The notes: generated by a model not told the origin, from the sequence alone. Counted from the first letter of the stretch, positions 9,259 to 18,946 are shown. The stretch: 64,000 nt of DNA from Pseudochryseolinea flava (GCF_003286915.1 NZ_QMFY01000009.1:124001-188000), one strand, 5' to 3'. Translations and numbers: made by a program.

Positions 9259-9990
9259 ATGGAGGCTTCACGCGAAACATACTGGCAAACGATCGTAAAG
9301 TCGATCACCACATTGTGGGGTGGACTGAAGATCACTTTTCGTCATATGTTGAATGCGCGACATCGTCAGCGCCCTGTCATCATCTCAAGTCCCGCATACT
9401 TTGATCAGCCCGCGGGTATTTCTACGATTGAATATCCATACGAAATGCAGCCCGTACCTGATAATGGCAGGTATCGCCTTCATAATGAAATTGACGACTG
9501 CATCGTTTGTGATAAGTGCGCTAAGGTATGTCCCGTGAACTGTATTACCATCGAGCCGATAAAGTCAGCGGAAGAGTTTGGGAAAACATCGGATGGTACT
9601 TCTAAACGTATCTACGCAGCGAAGTTTGATATCGATATGGGCAAGTGCTGCTTTTGCGGACTTTGCACCACGGTTTGCCCGACAGAATGTTTAACGATGA
9701 CCAAGGTTTATGATTTCAGCGTCTTCGATATTCGCGAACATAACTTTGTGTTTGGTGAAATGACACCATCAGAAATAGAAGAGAAGAAAAATCTGTGGGA
9801 AGAAAGTCAGCGTCTTAAAGCAGCTGCGAAGGCTGCAACAGCACCGGTTGTCAAAACGGAAACAACATCGCCAACGACGACTGCAGCAACCGTCGAGGAA
9901 AAGAAAGACAATGCGGAAGCTCCGAAGGCAGCCAAACCTGTATTTCGTCCGAAGATAAAACCACTAGGACCACCCCCAAGTGCATCATGA
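9259..9990 (+). CDS. nuoI: NADH-quinone oxidoreductase subunit I
   Basis: NuoI carries the two [4Fe-4S] clusters N6a and N6b that pass electrons towards the quinone site of complex I. Both cluster motifs are intact: Cys81-x2-Cys84-x2-Cys87-x3-Cys91-Pro and Cys130-x2-Cys133-x2-Cys136-x3-Cys140-Pro. The 243 residues exceed the usual length because of a tail from about residue 185 that is rich in Ala, Lys, Thr and Pro and looks disordered. The ATG at 9259 is preferred over a TTG four codons upstream. The stop overlaps the nuoJ start as ATGA. The 80-base gap upstream follows the histidine kinase. Confidence 0.95.
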   Translation: MEASRETYWQTIVKSITTLWGGLKITFRHMLNARHRQRPVIISSPAYFDQPAGISTIEYPYEMQPVPDNGRYRLHNEIDDCIVCDKCAKVCPVNCITIEPIKSAEEFGKTSDGTSKRIYAAKFDIDMGKCCFCGLCTTVCPTECLTMTKVYDFSVFDIREHNFVFGEMTPSEIEEKKNLWEESQRLKAAAKAATAPVVKTETTSPTTTAATVEEKKDNAEAPKAAKPVFRPKIKPLGPPPSAS

Positions 9991-10490
9991 GTAGCGCGTG
10001 GCTGTTATATTGTTTTGAAGCGATTGCGGCGTTATCCGCATTGGGGATTCTGTTTGTAAGAAATGTTTTTTATGGCGCACTGCTTTTGATTTGTTGCCTC
10101 TTGGCCATTGCCGCCGTTTTCGTTTTTAATCATGCCGAGTTTGTTGCCGTGACGCAAATTCTTGTTTACGCTGGAGGTGTTCTTGTGTTGATCGTGTTCG
10201 GTATCATGTTGTCGGCGCGACACGGAGGTAAGCCGCTGGTTGTATCTCATAATTATTTAATCAGTGGTGTACTGCTCTCCCTTAGCATCTTGGGAATTCT
10301 GATCTATGCAATATCAAAAACGGTATGGCCTTCACCGACGGCGCTAACAACGCAAGAAATAAATATTGAGAAAGTCGGCGTTCACATCATGAGCGATTAT
10401 CTTTTGCCTTTTGAAATCGCGGGGGTGTTGTTACTCGTGGCATTGATCGGCGCCATAGCGATGGCTTCATCAAAATCAAAATCTGTCTGA
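9987..10490 (+). CDS. nuoJ: NADH-quinone oxidoreductase subunit J
   Basis: NuoJ is a small membrane subunit of complex I. The 167 residues form about five membrane helices. The third, with AEFVAVTQILVYAGGVLVLIV, is the conserved NuoJ segment containing the pi-bulge region. Its start overlaps the nuoI stop by four bases, which indicates translational coupling. nuoK follows after one base. The position between nuoI and nuoK is the standard order. Confidence 0.95.
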   Translation: MSSAWLLYCFEAIAALSALGILFVRNVFYGALLLICCLLAIAAVFVFNHAEFVAVTQILVYAGGVLVLIVFGIMLSARHGGKPLVVSHNYLISGVLLSLSILGILIYAISKTVWPSPTALTTQEINIEKVGVHIMSDYLLPFEIAGVLLLVALIGAIAMASSKSKSV

Positions 10491-10491
10491 G

Positions 10492-10797
10492 ATGCAAAAC
10501 CTTGATCACATGCTCTATCTCGGCGCGTTCCTCTTCGCGGTAGGAATAGCGGTGATTGTTGTCAAGCGGAATGCTATCATGGTTTTACTTGGTCTCGAGC
10601 TACTGCTCAATGCATCGAACGTTAACCTGGTGGTGTTTAATCGAATCCATGCGGGGCGTATCGACGGACAGATGTTTAGCTTATTCGTGATTATCGTTGC
10701 AGTTTGTGAAGCCGCAGTAGGATTAGCAATCGTACTACGCGTATATCAATATTACAAGACTTCTGTACCTGACGAAGTCAGCGAATTAAAAGATTGA
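10492..10797 (+). CDS. nuoK: NADH-quinone oxidoreductase subunit K
   Basis: NuoK is a three-helix complex I subunit related to MrpC, and is part of the proton channel. The 101-residue length is standard. The conserved helix GLELLLNASNVNLVVF includes the Glu required for coupling, and VVAVCEAAVGLAIVLRVY supplies the second conserved Glu. A TTG overlaps its stop codon, but the next gene probably starts at the ATG two bases after the stop. Confidence 0.95.
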   Translation: MQNLDHMLYLGAFLFAVGIAVIVVKRNAIMVLLGLELLLNASNVNLVVFNRIHAGRIDGQMFSLFVIIVAVCEAAVGLAIVLRVYQYYKTSVPDEVSELKD

Positions 10798-10799
10798 CG

Positions 10800-12728
10800 A
10801 TGGAAGCGATGACACAACATACCGTATTGTTTTGTCTCGGCACAAGCCTGAGTCTTCCATTGTTGTCTGCGATGTTGTCATTGGTCGTGCGTGAACGTTA
10901 CGCATGGATTGTTTCGGTCACATCTCCCTTCTTAATGTTTGTTGCCGCAGTGACTGCTGTTTTCGTGAGTGTCTCAACGTGGAACGAACCATCATTGCAA
11001 TTCAACTGCGCGTGGTTTCAACTTGGTGAGATTGGGGTTCGCGCCGGTGTATTATTGAACAACCACACACGCATTATGCTTATCGTAGTTACAACGGTAT
11101 CAGCATTGGTTCACATCTACTCAACAGGCTACATGGCGGGCGATCACGGCCTGCGCAAATATTTTTCGGCACTTGGTTTTTTTACCTTCGCCATGTTGTT
11201 ATTGTGCGTGGCGGATAATTTCATGTTAATCTTCTTTGCGTGGGAACTCGTCGGATTCTCTTCTTATTTGTTGATCGGTCACTGGTCAGAAAAGCCTGAA
11301 GCTGCAGCTGCCGCCAAGAAGGCTTTTATATTCAATCGATTTGGCGACGCAGGATTTCTCATCGGCATGTTGCTGATTGCGATCAGTAGAAATACCTTCG
11401 ACATCAACGCGCTTTCGCTCGTACAATCTCACAATATTTTAGACACTGCTGCTGCGCTCTGCATCTTTTGTGGTGTCATCGGCAAGTCGGCACAATTCCC
11501 CCTATTAACATGGCTACCCGATGCCATGGAAGGACCGACACCAGTATCCGCATTGATTCATGCTGCAACGATGGTGGCCGCAGGAATATTCTTGATTGTA
11601 CGTGTTCACTTTATTTTCACACCCGAAGCCTTGAATGTAGTGGTGGTCTTCGGGGCACTCACGGCGTTGATGGCCGCGTTAAGTGCTTGTGTTCAACATG
11701 ATCTTAAGAAAATTCTGGCCTACTCAACCATATCACAACTTGGATTAATGGTTACGGCCGCAGGTGTTGGCGATCCAAGCGCGGCAATGCTACATCTATT
11801 CACGCATGCTTTTTTTAAAGCCTGTTTGTTTTTAGGCGCAGGTAGCATCATTCATGCTGTTCATCATGCTCAATCTAAATCACTCACGCATTTCGATGTT
11901 CAAGATGTGCGTAATTTGGGCGGACTGAGAAGGGACATGCCTTTCACGGCTATCGCGTTTCTTATCGCCGGAGCCTCTCTCGCAGGTCTTCCTTTCTTCT
12001 CGGGGTTTTTATCGAAGGATGCCATTCTTTCCGCAGTGTTTAATTGGACGAATGGCGGTACATGGCAATACCTTATCCTCATCAATACCCTCATCGTATC
12101 GATGCTTACCGTTATTTACATGTTTCGTTTATTTTGGAATGTGTTCATGGGTGAGTTTCGAGGCGCTGCTGAATTGGACATACACGAAGCTCCGATGGTA
12201 ATGCGTGGACCGATTGCTGTATTGATGATCTGCTCTATTTGGTTGATTGTATCGTTCAGCCCCATTCATTTTGATGGCTGGTTGTATAGCGGATTAAACA
12301 CGACGGCGCCACACAATACAATTATCGTCATTGTTTCTGCGCTATGGGTACTCTTGTCGCTGCTGTTGGCTTATAGCTTTCGTAACAAAACGTTACAATC
12401 AGAATTCCTTTTCAGAAGTTTTTATTTGGATCGCGTGTATAGCGCAACGATCATTAAAGGCACAAGTTATTTGTCGCAACTTACCACGAAGACCGATGTA
12501 CGGTGGATCGATGGCGGGATCCACTTACTAGCATATGTACAAGTAACGGTGGCGAATTTAATTGGATGGTTCGATCGTTTCATAGTAGATGGAATCGTGA
12601 ATCTATTCGCATGGCTAGCCAATGGAATTGGCGCGTTTATTCGATCATTTCAAGAAGGTAAGATTCAACTCTATGTCTTCTGGTCGTCTATCGCAATTGT
12701 TATTTTTTTAATTTGGACCTTGTTTTAG
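10800..12728 (+). CDS. nuoL: NADH-quinone oxidoreductase subunit L
   Basis: NuoL is the distal antiporter-like proton-pumping subunit of complex I. The 642 residues carry the family blocks FFAWELVGFSSYLLIGHW, with the transmembrane Glu, and WLPDAMEGPTPVSALIHA, with the channel lysines and histidines downstream. A long amphipathic C-terminal region follows, as in the lateral helix of NuoL. I chose the ATG at 10800 over a TTG that overlaps the nuoK stop. Order and spacing fit one nuo transcript. Confidence 0.95.
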   Translation: MEAMTQHTVLFCLGTSLSLPLLSAMLSLVVRERYAWIVSVTSPFLMFVAAVTAVFVSVSTWNEPSLQFNCAWFQLGEIGVRAGVLLNNHTRIMLIVVTTVSALVHIYSTGYMAGDHGLRKYFSALGFFTFAMLLLCVADNFMLIFFAWELVGFSSYLLIGHWSEKPEAAAAAKKAFIFNRFGDAGFLIGMLLIAISRNTFDINALSLVQSHNILDTAAALCIFCGVIGKSAQFPLLTWLPDAMEGPTPVSALIHAATMVAAGIFLIVRVHFIFTPEALNVVVVFGALTALMAALSACVQHDLKKILAYSTISQLGLMVTAAGVGDPSAAMLHLFTHAFFKACLFLGAGSIIHAVHHAQSKSLTHFDVQDVRNLGGLRRDMPFTAIAFLIAGASLAGLPFFSGFLSKDAILSAVFNWTNGGTWQYLILINTLIVSMLTVIYMFRLFWNVFMGEFRGAAELDIHEAPMVMRGPIAVLMICSIWLIVSFSPIHFDGWLYSGLNTTAPHNTIIVIVSALWVLLSLLLAYSFRNKTLQSEFLFRSFYLDRVYSATIIKGTSYLSQLTTKTDVRWIDGGIHLLAYVQVTVANLIGWFDRFIVDGIVNLFAWLANGIGAFIRSFQEGKIQLYVFWSSIAIVIFLIWTLF

Positions 12729-12765
12729 TGGATAGAATAGAAGCTTCAACTAAAGAGATTTTTAC

Positions 12766-14385
12766 ATGCAGCACTACCTGATTTCCTTATTGATTTTTAC
12801 GCCGTTGGTTGCAGCATGTATCTGTTTGTTTCTTCCAAAGAAATTTGAAAAAGCATTTCGTGCGGTGGCCCTCATTGTGAATGTGCAACAAATACTCTGG
12901 CTTCTGCCCATGCTCGTAGGATTTAGAGCCTCTGGAATGTTTCAATTTGTAGAACGTTCTAACTGGATTACGCTAAATCTTGGATCGTGGGGTGTCTTGA
13001 AAGCTGAGTATCTCGTTGGTGTTGATGGCATGAGTCTTCCGCTTGTAGCACTATCTGTTTTTGTTTTGTTGATTGCGACCATTTCGTCGTGGTCTATTCA
13101 GAAAAATGTCAAAGGTTATTTCGTATTGTTACTGATTCTCAACGCGGCGGTAATCGGAAGCTTTGTCGCATTAGATTTTCTCTTGTTCTATTTATTCTTT
13201 GAGTTCATGTTATTGCCGATGTTCTTTCTCATCGCCATTTGGGGAGGACCACGTCGTGAATATGCTTCGATAAAATTTTTATTGTACACATTGTTAGGAT
13301 CGATTTTGATTCTTGTGGTTATGATCGGACTCTACACGAGTGTAAGCGATCCGGTTGCATCACAAGGCGGGCTATTGGTACACTCGTTCAATCTCCTTCA
13401 CATGATGGAGCCGATGAATTTTATTTCGAACACGATTCTAGATCCCAATAATCCGTGGCAAATTGGATGGTTTAATGCGCGCTATTGGGCATTCTTGCTT
13501 TTGTTTATTGGTTTTGCTATCAAACTTCCGATGGTGCCTTTACACACATGGTTGCCCGATGCACACGTGGAAGCACCAACGCCAGTCTCCGTTATACTTG
13601 CCGCGATCCTTTTGAAAATCGGCGGATATGGTCTTCTGCGCATAGCCTATCCGATATTTCCGGAGGCAGCGATGCACTTTGGAATGTTTGTCGGAATTAT
13701 GGGCGTGCTGTCAATCATCTATGGCGCACTCAATGCAATGGCTAGCAAAGATCTAAAGCGCTTGATTGCCTATTCCTCTGTTTCCCACATGGGCTTTGTC
13801 TTACTGGGTGCCGCTTCGGTGACGGAGGAAGGAATAGCAGGTGCCGTATATCAGATGGTAAGCCACGGAATTATTTCGGCTATGTTGTTCTTGATTGCTG
13901 GCGTGTTGTACGATCGTACACACGATCGCATTATTGATCACTACTCGGGGCTCTCCTCGAAGATGCAGAACTTTACCGCGTTGGTGTTAGTAGGATTTTT
14001 TGCATCGATGGGGCTACCAGGGTTTTCAGGATTTATCGCCGAGGTGATGGTGTTCCTCGGATCGTTTAGATCGAATGCTACAAATGGGGTGCTGCATGAA
14101 AGTCTCGCTGTAATTGCAACGTCAGGATTGATTCTCTCTGCTGCCTATTATTTGTGGACACTCCAGCGAATGTTCTTTGGACCGTTTCACTTAAAAGCAA
14201 ATATTGAGAGCGATGCTATTGTCGACCTGACAAGTCGCGAGTATGTAATGCTGGTTCCTTTGGCGATAGCAGCACTTTGCTTCGGAATTTTTCCGCAGCC
14301 TATGCTCGATATGATCGATCCATTTGCCAAGTATCTCACAGCGTTGGTTATTGATCATGGAAAAGCAATAACACTAAATCCCTGA
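12766..14385 (+). CDS. nuoM: NADH-quinone oxidoreductase subunit M
   Basis: NuoM is the middle antiporter-like subunit of the complex I membrane arm. In 539 residues it shows LFYLFFEFMLLPMFFLIAIW, with the conserved Glu, and HTWLPDAHVEAPTPVSVILA, then LLKIGGYGLLR and LKRLIAYSSVSHMGFVLLG, which hold the channel Lys and His residues. The gap from nuoL is 37 bases and holds no visible terminator. nuoN starts three bases after its stop. Confidence 0.95.
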   Translation: MQHYLISLLIFTPLVAACICLFLPKKFEKAFRAVALIVNVQQILWLLPMLVGFRASGMFQFVERSNWITLNLGSWGVLKAEYLVGVDGMSLPLVALSVFVLLIATISSWSIQKNVKGYFVLLLILNAAVIGSFVALDFLLFYLFFEFMLLPMFFLIAIWGGPRREYASIKFLLYTLLGSILILVVMIGLYTSVSDPVASQGGLLVHSFNLLHMMEPMNFISNTILDPNNPWQIGWFNARYWAFLLLFIGFAIKLPMVPLHTWLPDAHVEAPTPVSVILAAILLKIGGYGLLRIAYPIFPEAAMHFGMFVGIMGVLSIIYGALNAMASKDLKRLIAYSSVSHMGFVLLGAASVTEEGIAGAVYQMVSHGIISAMLFLIAGVLYDRTHDRIIDHYSGLSSKMQNFTALVLVGFFASMGLPGFSGFIAEVMVFLGSFRSNATNGVLHESLAVIATSGLILSAAYYLWTLQRMFFGPFHLKANIESDAIVDLTSREYVMLVPLAIAALCFGIFPQPMLDMIDPFAKYLTALVIDHGKAITLNP

Positions 14386-14388
14386 TCG

Positions 14389-15951
14389 ATGGAGAGTAGT
14401 GTAGCCCTATCGTTGCAAGATATCATCACGGGTCTCCGTGTATTTACGCCAGAGCTTATGCTTGGCGGTGGTGTTGTGCTGTTGCTGATCATTGGTTTGT
14501 TCACCAATGATATTCATAAAATAAGTGCTGTCGCTTTATTGGTGCTGATGGCCGTAGCCTATGCACAATACCTTCGTGATATTCCACTGACAAGTGAAAT
14601 CTCTCACGAGCTTTTCAGCAAGATGATTGTGGTGAGCAATTTCAGTTCTTACATGGGTTTCTTACTTGATCTCGGTGGAATATTAACGGTGCTCATGTCG
14701 TGGCCTTATTTTCTTCACGCCGATAAATTGAAAGAAGGATTAGAGCAACGCAGGCGGTTTGTATCAGAGTACTATCTGTTGATCGTCGTGATCGTTCTTG
14801 GTGGACATCTTCTGATAAGCAGTGTGAACTTGCTGATGGTCTTCTTGTCGCTGGAATTAATATCGCTGCCATCATATGCGCTCGCTGGATTTTTATTCAA
14901 TAAAAAAAGTTCGGAAGGAAGTTTCAAGTATTTCCTTTTCGGTGCAGTGGCGTCAGCGGTGATGTTGTACGGTTTCTCGTTATTTTACGGACAGTTTGGA
15001 ACACTTGATTTCAGAAGAGACGATCTTTTTGCTACGGTTCCGTGGTCGCCATTACTGGTCGTCAGTGTGGTGTTTTCGATGGCAGGTTTTCTCTATAAGA
15101 TTGCTGCCGTTCCAATGCATCCATGGGCGCCCGATGTGTACGAAGCTGCGCCTACACCCATCGTTGCTTTTTTTTCTGTTGTACCCAAACTCGCTGGCCT
15201 TGCTATCCTGGTAAGATTCGTCATCGTGTCTCCTTATGATAACGGAAATCCTGCTGTCATGCACGCACTTGCGCTCATTTCTATTCTTACCATCACCGTG
15301 GGCAATTTTTCTGCGCTGGTACAAAAGAATCCAAAACGGATGATGGCATATTCTTCCATCGCGCAGTCTGGATTTTTGCTGGTAGGATTGGTTGCGCTTT
15401 CGGCATCCGGGCTTCAGTTTATGATTTTTTACAGCACGATTTATCTGCTGATGAATTTTCTTGTGTTTTATTATCTGCAGTATTTTGAACTTCGTGGATT
15501 TACAACGATTGCATCCTATCAAAATGCTGGTTCTAAATATTTGTGGCCTTCGATTTTCTTATTGGTTGGATTTATTTCGCTTACAGGGTTGCCACCTACT
15601 GGCGGTTTTACGGCTAAGCTTTTTATTTTTTCTGCTTTGTGGGAATCCTATTCAAATCACGCGCATCGTGGTGATCAAATTCTTCTCTGGTTATTCATTT
15701 TTGGACTCCTCAATACCGTGGTTTCACTATTTTATTATCTGCGAATTCCCTACTTCGCATTCATAAAAAATTGGGAATCGACTCCAAAAACGAATATTCT
15801 CACGTCTTCGCCGGTCGCTTACGATTCTTTTATTGGACGGAGTAGCATCGGAAATCTTTTAGGACTCATTCTGGTTATAGTGCTATTATTAATCTTCTTC
15901 GCGCCCGGATTATTGATGGGATGGATTAATAAAATTAACTTTGTACTTTAA
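14389..15951 (+). CDS. nuoN: NADH-quinone oxidoreductase subunit N
   Basis: NuoN is the third antiporter-like subunit, next to NuoK. The 520-residue protein has LLMVFLSLELISLPSYALAG, HPWAPDVYEAAPTPIVAFF and PKRMMAYSSIAQSGFLLVG, all standard for NuoN. It is the last nuo gene in this run. A weak inverted repeat followed by six T lies downstream (15978-16015), but its long loop makes it a doubtful terminator. Confidence 0.95.
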   Translation: MESSVALSLQDIITGLRVFTPELMLGGGVVLLLIIGLFTNDIHKISAVALLVLMAVAYAQYLRDIPLTSEISHELFSKMIVVSNFSSYMGFLLDLGGILTVLMSWPYFLHADKLKEGLEQRRRFVSEYYLLIVVIVLGGHLLISSVNLLMVFLSLELISLPSYALAGFLFNKKSSEGSFKYFLFGAVASAVMLYGFSLFYGQFGTLDFRRDDLFATVPWSPLLVVSVVFSMAGFLYKIAAVPMHPWAPDVYEAAPTPIVAFFSVVPKLAGLAILVRFVIVSPYDNGNPAVMHALALISILTITVGNFSALVQKNPKRMMAYSSIAQSGFLLVGLVALSASGLQFMIFYSTIYLLMNFLVFYYLQYFELRGFTTIASYQNAGSKYLWPSIFLLVGFISLTGLPPTGGFTAKLFIFSALWESYSNHAHRGDQILLWLFIFGLLNTVVSLFYYLRIPYFAFIKNWESTPKTNILTSSPVAYDSFIGRSSIGNLLGLILVIVLLLIFFAPGLLMGWINKINFVL

Positions 15952-15977
15952 TTCGTTGGCGTTATCAAAGTGGAGGA

Positions 15978-16015
15978 GATCGTGGGCAGGATAACGGCTT
16001 TACGATCGCTTTTTT
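15978..16015 (+). terminator. Weak candidate terminator after nuoN
   Basis: GATCGT (15978-15983) can pair with ACGATC (16002-16007) over an 18-base loop, followed by GC and a run of T. The stem is only six pairs, so this is a weak call. Confidence 0.25.
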
Positions 16016-16055
16016 AACTTAATGGCGACGGCGATTTTACAACGGAAACCATAAC

Positions 16056-17939
16056 ATGAGCGACCAGATTCTTCACGAGTGCGGCGTAGCGTTTATCAGA
16101 CTTCGTAAACCGCTCTCTTATTACATCGAAAAGTATGGCCCTACCTATGCCATGAACAAGATGTACATCCTGATGGAAAAACAACACAACAGGGGACAAG
16201 ACGGCGCGGGGATCGCCAACATCAAACTCGACGTTGAATCAGGACACCGCTACATTAGCCGCTATCGCTCAATCAAGCCACAACCCGTGGCACATCTCTT
16301 CAAGAAAATCAGTAAAAAATATAAGAAGGCGCAAAAAGCAGGGAAGGATAAATTCCGTGATGAGCAATGGTTGAAAGAAAACGTTGCCTTCAGCGGGGAA
16401 CTCTGGTTAGGACACCTTCGCTATGGAACGCACGGCGTGAATAGCATTGAAAATGTTCATCCTTTCCTTCGTCAGAATAACTGGAGAAGTAGAAACTTGG
16501 TGATGGCTGGTAACTTCAACATGACCAATGTTGATGAACTGTTTGATATTCTCGTCAATCTCGGACAACATCCAAAAGAAAAAGTTGATACGATTACCGT
16601 GATGGAAAAAATCGGTCACTTCCTGGATGAAGAAGTTCAAAACATCTTCGAGAAATACAAAGACAAATTCTCCAACCGCGAAGTATCTGAAATCATAGAG
16701 AACGAACTCGATCTTCATCGCTTACTAAAAAGAGCATGTAAAGATTTTGATGGCGGGTATACAATGGCAGGCATGACTGGTTCTGGTTCTGCTTTTGTCG
16801 TTCGCGATCCAAATGGAATCCGTCCTGCCTACTACTATGCCGACGATGAAGTTGTTGTGGTTGCTTCGGAGAAACCAGCGATCAAAACAGCATTCAATAT
16901 TGATTATAATCAAATCGAAGAGATCAAACCAGGTCATGCTTTGATCGTCAATAAAAATGGCGACTATGGTCAATTTCAGATCATAAAAGCAGGCGAGAAA
17001 AAATCATGCAGTTTCGAACGCATTTACTTCTCTCGTGGAAACGATCCAGATATCTATAAGGAAAGAAAGCAACTTGGGAAGTTGCTTGTTCCGCAAGTAC
17101 TGCGCTCTATCAACTTTGATATAAAGAACACCGTATTCTCATACATCCCCAACACCGCTGAAACAGCTTTCTATGGATTGATGGCGGGTATCGATGAATA
17201 TCTGATAAACAAACAAAAAGAAATTATTATTGATGGGAAACCATCGGTTGATTCTGTTGAAGACATAATTTCTTTCAGACCACGTGTTGAAAAGTTGGTA
17301 TTGAAAGATGTGAAGCTTCGTACGTTCATCACTGACGATGAACATCGCGACGAACTCGTGTCGCATGTTTATGATACAACGTATGAAGTAATTCGTAAAA
17401 ATGTAGATACACTCGTAGTGATCGACGACTCTATCGTTCGCGGGACTACGTTGGAAAAGAGTATTCTAAAAATGTTGGATCGCCTTCAGCCGAAGAAGAT
17501 CGTCGTCGTGTCTTCAGCGCCACAAATCCGTTTTCCTGATTGCTACGGAATTGATATGAGCCGTATGGGCGACTTCATCGCTTTCCGTGCTATGATCGCG
17601 CTGTTGAAGGAGCAAGGAAAAGACTACTTGCTTGGCGAGGTATACGAAAAATGTACACGCGCACGCGGGCACCAAAGTCAGAATAACTACATCAAACAAC
17701 TTTACGAGCAATTTACAGATGATCAGATCTCTCAAAAGATCGCGGACATTTGTAGACCTGCCGATATGCAAGCCGACCTCGAGGTTGTGTTTCAAACAGT
17801 AGATAATCTTCATAAAGCTTGTCCACTTCATCTCGGCGATTGGTATTTCACCGGCGACTATCCAACGCCTGGCGGTATGAAAGTCGTCAACCGCTCATAT
17901 GTGAACTACATGGAAGGAAAACTCGTACGAGCCTACTAG
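16056..17939 (+). CDS. Amidophosphoribosyltransferase (PurF-type), long form
   Basis: This protein combines an N-terminal class II glutamine amidotransferase domain with a C-terminal phosphoribosyltransferase domain, as in the first step of purine synthesis (PRPP plus glutamine to phosphoribosylamine). The catalytic Cys would be Cys9 in HECGVAFI, requiring removal of an eight-residue propeptide. NRGQDGAGIA and WLGHLRYGTHG are glutaminase motifs. VVIDDSIVRGTTLEKS is the PRPP loop. At 627 residues it is much longer than classical PurF (about 470-500), with insertions in both domains. A second, shorter purF may exist elsewhere, so the exact role is less certain than the family. Confidence 0.85.
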   Translation: MSDQILHECGVAFIRLRKPLSYYIEKYGPTYAMNKMYILMEKQHNRGQDGAGIANIKLDVESGHRYISRYRSIKPQPVAHLFKKISKKYKKAQKAGKDKFRDEQWLKENVAFSGELWLGHLRYGTHGVNSIENVHPFLRQNNWRSRNLVMAGNFNMTNVDELFDILVNLGQHPKEKVDTITVMEKIGHFLDEEVQNIFEKYKDKFSNREVSEIIENELDLHRLLKRACKDFDGGYTMAGMTGSGSAFVVRDPNGIRPAYYYADDEVVVVASEKPAIKTAFNIDYNQIEEIKPGHALIVNKNGDYGQFQIIKAGEKKSCSFERIYFSRGNDPDIYKERKQLGKLLVPQVLRSINFDIKNTVFSYIPNTAETAFYGLMAGIDEYLINKQKEIIIDGKPSVDSVEDIISFRPRVEKLVLKDVKLRTFITDDEHRDELVSHVYDTTYEVIRKNVDTLVVIDDSIVRGTTLEKSILKMLDRLQPKKIVVVSSAPQIRFPDCYGIDMSRMGDFIAFRAMIALLKEQGKDYLLGEVYEKCTRARGHQSQNNYIKQLYEQFTDDQISQKIADICRPADMQADLEVVFQTVDNLHKACPLHLGDWYFTGDYPTPGGMKVVNRSYVNYMEGKLVRAY

Positions 17940-17964
17940 CACTTAGTATTCGACAATAGACCGT

Positions 17965-17995
17965 AAATGCTGAATCAAAGATTCAGCATTTTTTT
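17965..17995 (+). terminator. Terminator of the purF-type gene
   Basis: A perfect 12-base inverted repeat (AAATGCTGAATC and GATTCAGCATTT) with a three-base loop is followed by a T tract. It lies 25 bases after the stop codon. Confidence 0.9.
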
Positions 17996-18000
17996 ATGGT

Positions 18001-18058
18001 TCAACTTTCAACTTTCAACTTTCAACTTTCTGCTGTCTGCTTTCAGCTTTCAACTTTT
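18001..18058. repeat. Short tandem repeat, TCAACTT family
   Basis: Units of TCAACTTTCAACTTTC (period 7) repeat several times and then degenerate into CTGCTTTCAGCTTT variants. The array runs into the last codons of the adjacent minus-strand transporter gene, encoding its Lys/Ser-rich tail. Confidence 0.8.
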
Positions 18059-18946
18059 TTGCTTTCCGCTTTTAGCTTTCTTCAAAACGGGATAAAGCAA
18101 CACGGCACTTACAATAAGGGCGGCACCGAGATAAAAATTTACGCCCATTTTCTCTTTGTCTTTGAAAATTATCAGGGCCATAATAATGCCATAGAGTGGT
18201 TCGAGATTCAATGCAAGTTGAAGCATGAACACGCTGATTTTTTTCATGAGTTCAACAGCAACAGAATACGCATATACGGAACACACACCTGCGAGAAGTG
18301 CGATGTATATCCAGTCCATCGTTGTAGGAATTAGCTGAAGCTCATGATTGCTTGCCCACGTCATCTTGTAAATCGGCAGGAACAATGCAATGAATAATGC
18401 CGCGCCAATCATTTCATAAAACGTAATGGTATAAGCTGGAACGCGACGGACCATCTTTGAATTGAACACTGAAAATAATGCTGAAGAGAACCCGGCAAGA
18501 ATACCGAGGAGTAATCCGAGTTTATATTGGAACTTGAAGGAGAAAATGATGTACAGCCCAGCGATGACGAGAAGGCCTAAGAAGACCTCTGTCTTTTTGA
18601 TGCGTACTTTGTTGAATACAGGTTCAAGCAATGCTGCCCATAAAGAGTTCGTTGCAAACCCAACTAAGCTGACGGATACATTCGATATGCGCCCTGATCC
18701 AAAGAAAGCAATCCAATGGCCGCCGACGATGAAGCCAATGAAGAGAAGTTTGATGAGATCTGTGGTAGTAATTTGAAAAGATCCTTTCGTTGCAGCGATT
18801 AGAATGGCCATACCGATTGCCGCGAGAATGGAACGATAGAATACCATTTCAACCGCGGGAATAGTAATGAGCATTCCTAAGATTGCCGAGAAGCCCCAAA
18901 GGAAAACGATGAAGTGAAGTTTAATGTAATCGTTCGTCGAGGCCAT
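18050..18946 (-). CDS. EamA-family (DMT superfamily) transporter
   Basis: The 298-residue protein has about ten hydrophobic segments in two halves, the layout of EamA/DMT inner-membrane exporters. Typical features are LHFIVFLWGFSAILG at the start and the second-half YALLAGVCSVYAYSVAVELMK-like block ending in LEPLYGIIMALIIF. The substrate is unknown; relatives export amino acids or other metabolites. Its start overlaps the stop of the upstream permease gene by one base (TAATG), so the two are probably translated together. The C-terminal KKAKSGKQKS tail is encoded inside a short tandem repeat. Confidence 0.85.
   Translation of the reverse strand: MASTNDYIKLHFIVFLWGFSAILGMLITIPAVEMVFYRSILAAIGMAILIAATKGSFQITTTDLIKLLFIGFIVGGHWIAFFGSGRISNVSVSLVGFATNSLWAALLEPVFNKVRIKKTEVFLGLLVIAGLYIIFSFKFQYKLGLLLGILAGFSSALFSVFNSKMVRRVPAYTITFYEMIGAALFIALFLPIYKMTWASNHELQLIPTTMDWIYIALLAGVCSVYAYSVAVELMKKISVFMLQLALNLEPLYGIIMALIIFKDKEKMGVNFYLGAALIVSAVLLYPVLKKAKSGKQKS

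Noticed and set aside
15052-15522. Long minus-strand frame opposite nuoN
   Set aside because: It lies entirely within nuoN, which has clear family motifs; the antisense protein has Lys/Arg/Cys-rich shadow composition.
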